Position numbers and translations under genes: made by a program. From positions 83,249,062-83,313,061 of the forward strand of contig NC_134367.1 in assembly GCF_035582795.1 (NCBI RefSeq): 64,000 nucleotides of DNA, given 5' to 3'. Below the pieces are notes generated by a model. It searched no databases, was not told the DNA's origin, and worked only from the letters and a program-made list of their open reading frames with translations. Of this stretch, positions 60,701-64,000 are shown in pieces. Numbering within the stretch: position 1 is the stretch's first letter; each line of letters opens with the position of its first letter. This DNA comes from Mycteria americana (Eukaryota; Chordata; Aves; Ciconiiformes; Ciconiidae).

Positions 60701-63700
60701 AATCCTGTTTCAATCCTTTTTGGCCGAATTTGAGGAAATCTGTACTCATTTCACAGCTAGGGCTCACTGTTAGTGGATTTAGGTAAATAAGCCAAAGGCT
60801 TGTTTATCTGTGAAGAAAATAAAGCCAAGCTAGGAAAGGAGATGAAGACATAGTGCTAGAGGATATCTTAATATCTAAATTTCTTAATCCTTTCCTTAGA
60901 AAATAAGTAATTTAAAGGGTCAGGTTAAGTATAAGGACAAGTGGTGGTTTGTTTGGTTCCCAAAGGAAGATTTGTGAAACTGGATGGAGTGACCAGGAAT
61001 GTCTGAATTGGACAAGAGATACTTTTGCTACTTTATAAGATATTTTATTTCTAACTTTTTGGAGGTTTCATGTTAATTTTCTTGTCTAATAACAGTGGAG
61101 GAAGAAGGTGACTATAAATTAGAATTATGATAGTGCAAATTCAGCAGCATCGGGGAGAACTGTAGAATTTATTTGAAAAAATAAAAAAGGCTTTTGATCA
61201 TCTGTGAAGCTCAGTAGCAGCGATATAATGTAGGAGACAAGGTAGTTGTACAAAAGGAAATAGTCTATAAGCGTTTTCTGAAAGAATAACATTCAGACTT
61301 TTACTTTCTTTAAAACTTTATGCAAATACTTTGTTGCATTTTTTTTTTTTATTATACTCTTTCATGTATTTGACACATTACCTATTGTACCTGATTGCAC
61401 CTTCTTCTTAATCTGTTTAAAAAAGTATTTCTGGAAGAGGTTTTGGAAACTTAGCGCAATGGAATTTTGTTTGAGCGTTTATTTCTTAATGCTCTTCATA
61501 GCTTAATTGCATTAAGTATAGAATATTGCAGCCTGGTAATTGCTGGAGCCTGCTGAAGAGATCTGTAGGATTTCTCGGCACCAGAAGCATGTGCAGCATT
61601 CCAGAGGCTGGCAGGCTGCCCCTGTAGGCCTTTCTTTCCATCCTTTGAAATGTTGAAACATCCAGTTGTCACTTCTGCAGGCAGGATCCTGTGCTGGATG
61701 GATCCGAGTCTGATCTAGTCTGGCAATTCTTGTCACTTCAAGGCTCTTTTTGTTTCTTCTGCTGGTGTAATATGCCCATGTTTTGTTGTATGGACTTCTG
61801 TGCTGCTGGATTGTGCTTGGAAAGGTATAAGGTACTGTCTGTAAACTTTTCTTTCCAGTCCTTTTATAAAAAAAAAAAATCAAACATTTTTCTTCCACAA
61901 TTTAGGCTTGTAAAACCACTCCAGCCTGCAAATAGGCTGTGCACCTGAGAATCCACTGTCTTCAGTGGATATCAGATTCTTTATATTTAGATTATTAAAT
62001 ATGGATTTTTAAGCTTTCATCTCTTCAGGTAGGAGACAGCTGGCCAAGGGCAAATTTTATTTACACAGTAATGTTTTTATTTGATGAAGTTTCCAAGTAA
62101 ACATAAATAACATTCTCCAGAATGGGGGGGGTTTATTGTATTGTGTTAATGCAGTTACAGTTAAAGCATCCATATCTCAAGGGGCATTCGTCAAACACGG
62201 TGCTTTGTTAACCTAAAGGTAAAAGACTGCAAAATGATATTTCCTGTCTGTTACTGAACAGCTAGAAAACAAAGATCTTTGAGACTAATTTTGTTTTCTT
62301 CTGGATGTGCTTTATTGCAGCTGCTTGCAACGTAACATTGTGATGCTGCCATCATAGTGCTTGTCACTGAAGAAACCTACAATTCCATTATGGCTTTTTA
62401 AGGTCTTGATAATGTTGTTATTGAGTATCTTTGAATAACTAGTTGAACTTGACACACTTAGGAAACGTGCCAGAGGGTAAAACAAACATCGCTCCCATTC
62501 TTGCATGTGGCAGCTGAAGTGGCAGTGAAGAGGTCTGTGAAGAGTGCCACCCTGTCCCTTGGCCAGCTTCCAGCCTCCCCTTCCCTGTGGAAATGAAAAC
62601 CTTTGAAAGGAGTAGGTTACCATGCTATGCCAGATTTTTTTTTTTTTTCTTTTTAATGGAGCAATAATGCTTTGAAAGAGACGTATGTGGCTTCACATAT
62701 CTGTACTGTATCTCTTACAGTACTAATTGACAGGATGGCCTGATTCTGTTATTAATGTTGATGATGTTATAATTTCCATTAGCCTCATTCTGGAGACATG
62801 CAGGTAGTTAATATTTATTCTGTATCTTAGGGACTGGTTAACTTTTTGTTTCTTTAACAAAAAGTTGTTTCTTCTTGATTTAATCTAAAGCTTGCTTAGG
62901 ATGCACACAGTTTTTAGTTATATTGAACTGGCACCTGGGAAATCTAGTAAGACCTAAGCAGCTTTGCGACAAATCCAGAAGCCCAGTGCTTACAGTCAGA
63001 GCACTAATTGCACACTATGGTGAGAAAGGGCCTTGGATTTTTTTTTTTTTTGCTTTTAGAGTCCAGTGTGTAAAATCTTTCTACTATTCTTCCCAGTAAC
63101 TGCAAAATTTCTTCCAGACTTGTCTTGATACAGGATCTGAATCTTATGTGCTAGCGTTCAATTTTTAATCTTTCATTAATAATGGAAACTGAGAGTGCAC
63201 TGAGTTGTGTATGAATCTCTTTTGGATTGATGAGGGATGAGGTGAACCTGATCATCTTCCTTCTTCTCTTCTGTCATTGTGCAACACAACCCAGGCTTCC
63301 TTGGGCAATGAGGGTCGGGCGTCTGTGTAAGTCGGATTGCTGCTCACTTAGCCTTAGGATTTCAGCTCCATCATTGAAGTGGCCTAATGCTAACTTCTGT
63401 ATTTGTACACATTAATTTTACACTTTACAACACACTGTGATGTTCCAAAGGATAGAGTGATACTTTTTGGAGAAGTAGATAAAAGTTTTGATGAGAGAGA
63501 ATGAATTATTATGCAGGAACAGAGAAAAGAAAAAAAGTGCAACAGATTTTGTTTTGGTTGGTTTTATGTTAGACTATGTGATCATATTTGCTTTTTGCTA
63601 TTTTAGCTGTAGGCAAGCTACTTCATTCTGCTTCTGCTGAGCTGTCTGTAAAATGGGTATATCATCACTTGCCATATGAGAGTCTTCAGAGTTTTAATTA

Positions 63701-64000
63701 AAGACCGTAAAGTCCTTTGAGCTCCTATCATGATTGGAATTTCAGAGTTGTAAGGTGTTACTACCAATAAATGCCGACATTTTCATGTTTTTATGGAAAA
63801 GTTGTCCCTGTGTAATTTTGTGTATTATAGTTGATGTGCTTGTGAAGGCTGTAGAGCCTGTAGGTTAAGCTGTTCTCATTAGACTGTATAGGCTGCAAGA
63901 AAATGCCAGTAATGTTAGTTTGTCATATCTTGGAAAAAAAAATGAAGGACTTGAACTGCTTTTTTTTTTCCTATCATGTAGATTGCAACAAAGTTATTTT
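54773..64000 (+). other. DISC1: DISC1 intron 3, to the window edge
   Basis: AT-rich intronic sequence. Minor items: a hairpin atccactg/cagtggat at 61951-61970 and T-rich runs at 55688-55710, 61340-61352 and 62635-62648. The block at 56760-57090 is open in more than one frame on both strands but resembles no protein I know. The last bases hold a pyrimidine run and tag (63970-63981) that mimic an acceptor. Exon 4 was not found. Confidence 0.5.

Noticed and set aside
63970..64000. Pyrimidine run plus tag and attgcaacaaag at the right edge, reminiscent of the Leu-Gln-Gln of DISC1 exon 4
   Set aside because: Reading Leu-Gln-Gln needs a phase different from that left by exon 3, and too few bases remain to judge.
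1..64000. tRNA, rRNA, CRISPR or prokaryotic mobile systems
   Set aside because: No cloverleaf, regularly spaced repeat array or compact coding run was seen; the sequence is vertebrate intergenic and intronic DNA.

Overview
The window is vertebrate nuclear DNA and almost certainly from a bird. The evidence is an intron-rich layout with short GT-AG-bounded exons, a CpG-island promoter, a CR1 LINE tail, fragments of an older CR1/L3-type LINE, and three copies of one solo-LTR family that opens TGTCCTGGTTT and resembles LTRs common in bird genomes. There are no operons, bacterial-type genes, CRISPR arrays or recognisable tRNA/rRNA genes. The species cannot be named from the sequence alone.

The one protein gene I can support is the 5' part of DISC1 (disrupted in schizophrenia 1) on the plus strand. 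Exon 1 (coding 16717-16792) lies in a CpG island, exon 2 is 37339-38330 and exon 3 is 41929-41998. The three exons join in frame (phases 1, 0, 1) and encode about 379 residues: an Arg/Gly-rich start, the basic KKKLAKRPGYMR motif, the Ser/Phe-rich SFSSSFSFIQLSL motif, the conserved NWDTLMKKYEPVLQDCLL block, and the first coiled-coil residues ending EEDDYDR. Exon 4 onward is not visible, so the coiled-coil C-terminal half lies beyond the right edge.

Layout: 1-16.5 kb is 5' intergenic DNA containing three old LINE pieces, two identical copies of an unclassified GC-rich 202-bp sequence (382-583 and 14178-14379), and an antisense solo LTR about 0.8 kb upstream of the DISC1 start. 16.49-17.15 kb is the CpG island with exon 1 and, just inside intron 1, a 33-bp perfect inverted repeat. 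17.15-37.34 kb is intron 1, with a CR1 tail, a second antisense solo LTR, palindromes and G/T-only tracts. 38.33-41.93 kb is intron 2. 42-64 kb is the start of intron 3, with a third, sense-oriented solo LTR whose 5' border is tandemly duplicated. TSNAX, which lies upstream of DISC1 in other vertebrates, was not found.

I saw no convincing new multi-gene system. The most unusual signals are the twin 202-bp sequences, each next to the tail of the same old LINE family; the hairpin just inside intron 1; a 28-bp perfect palindrome with AATAAA on both strands; the repeated G/T-only sense-strand tracts; and a possible exon-3 read-through isoform with a hydrophobic tail.
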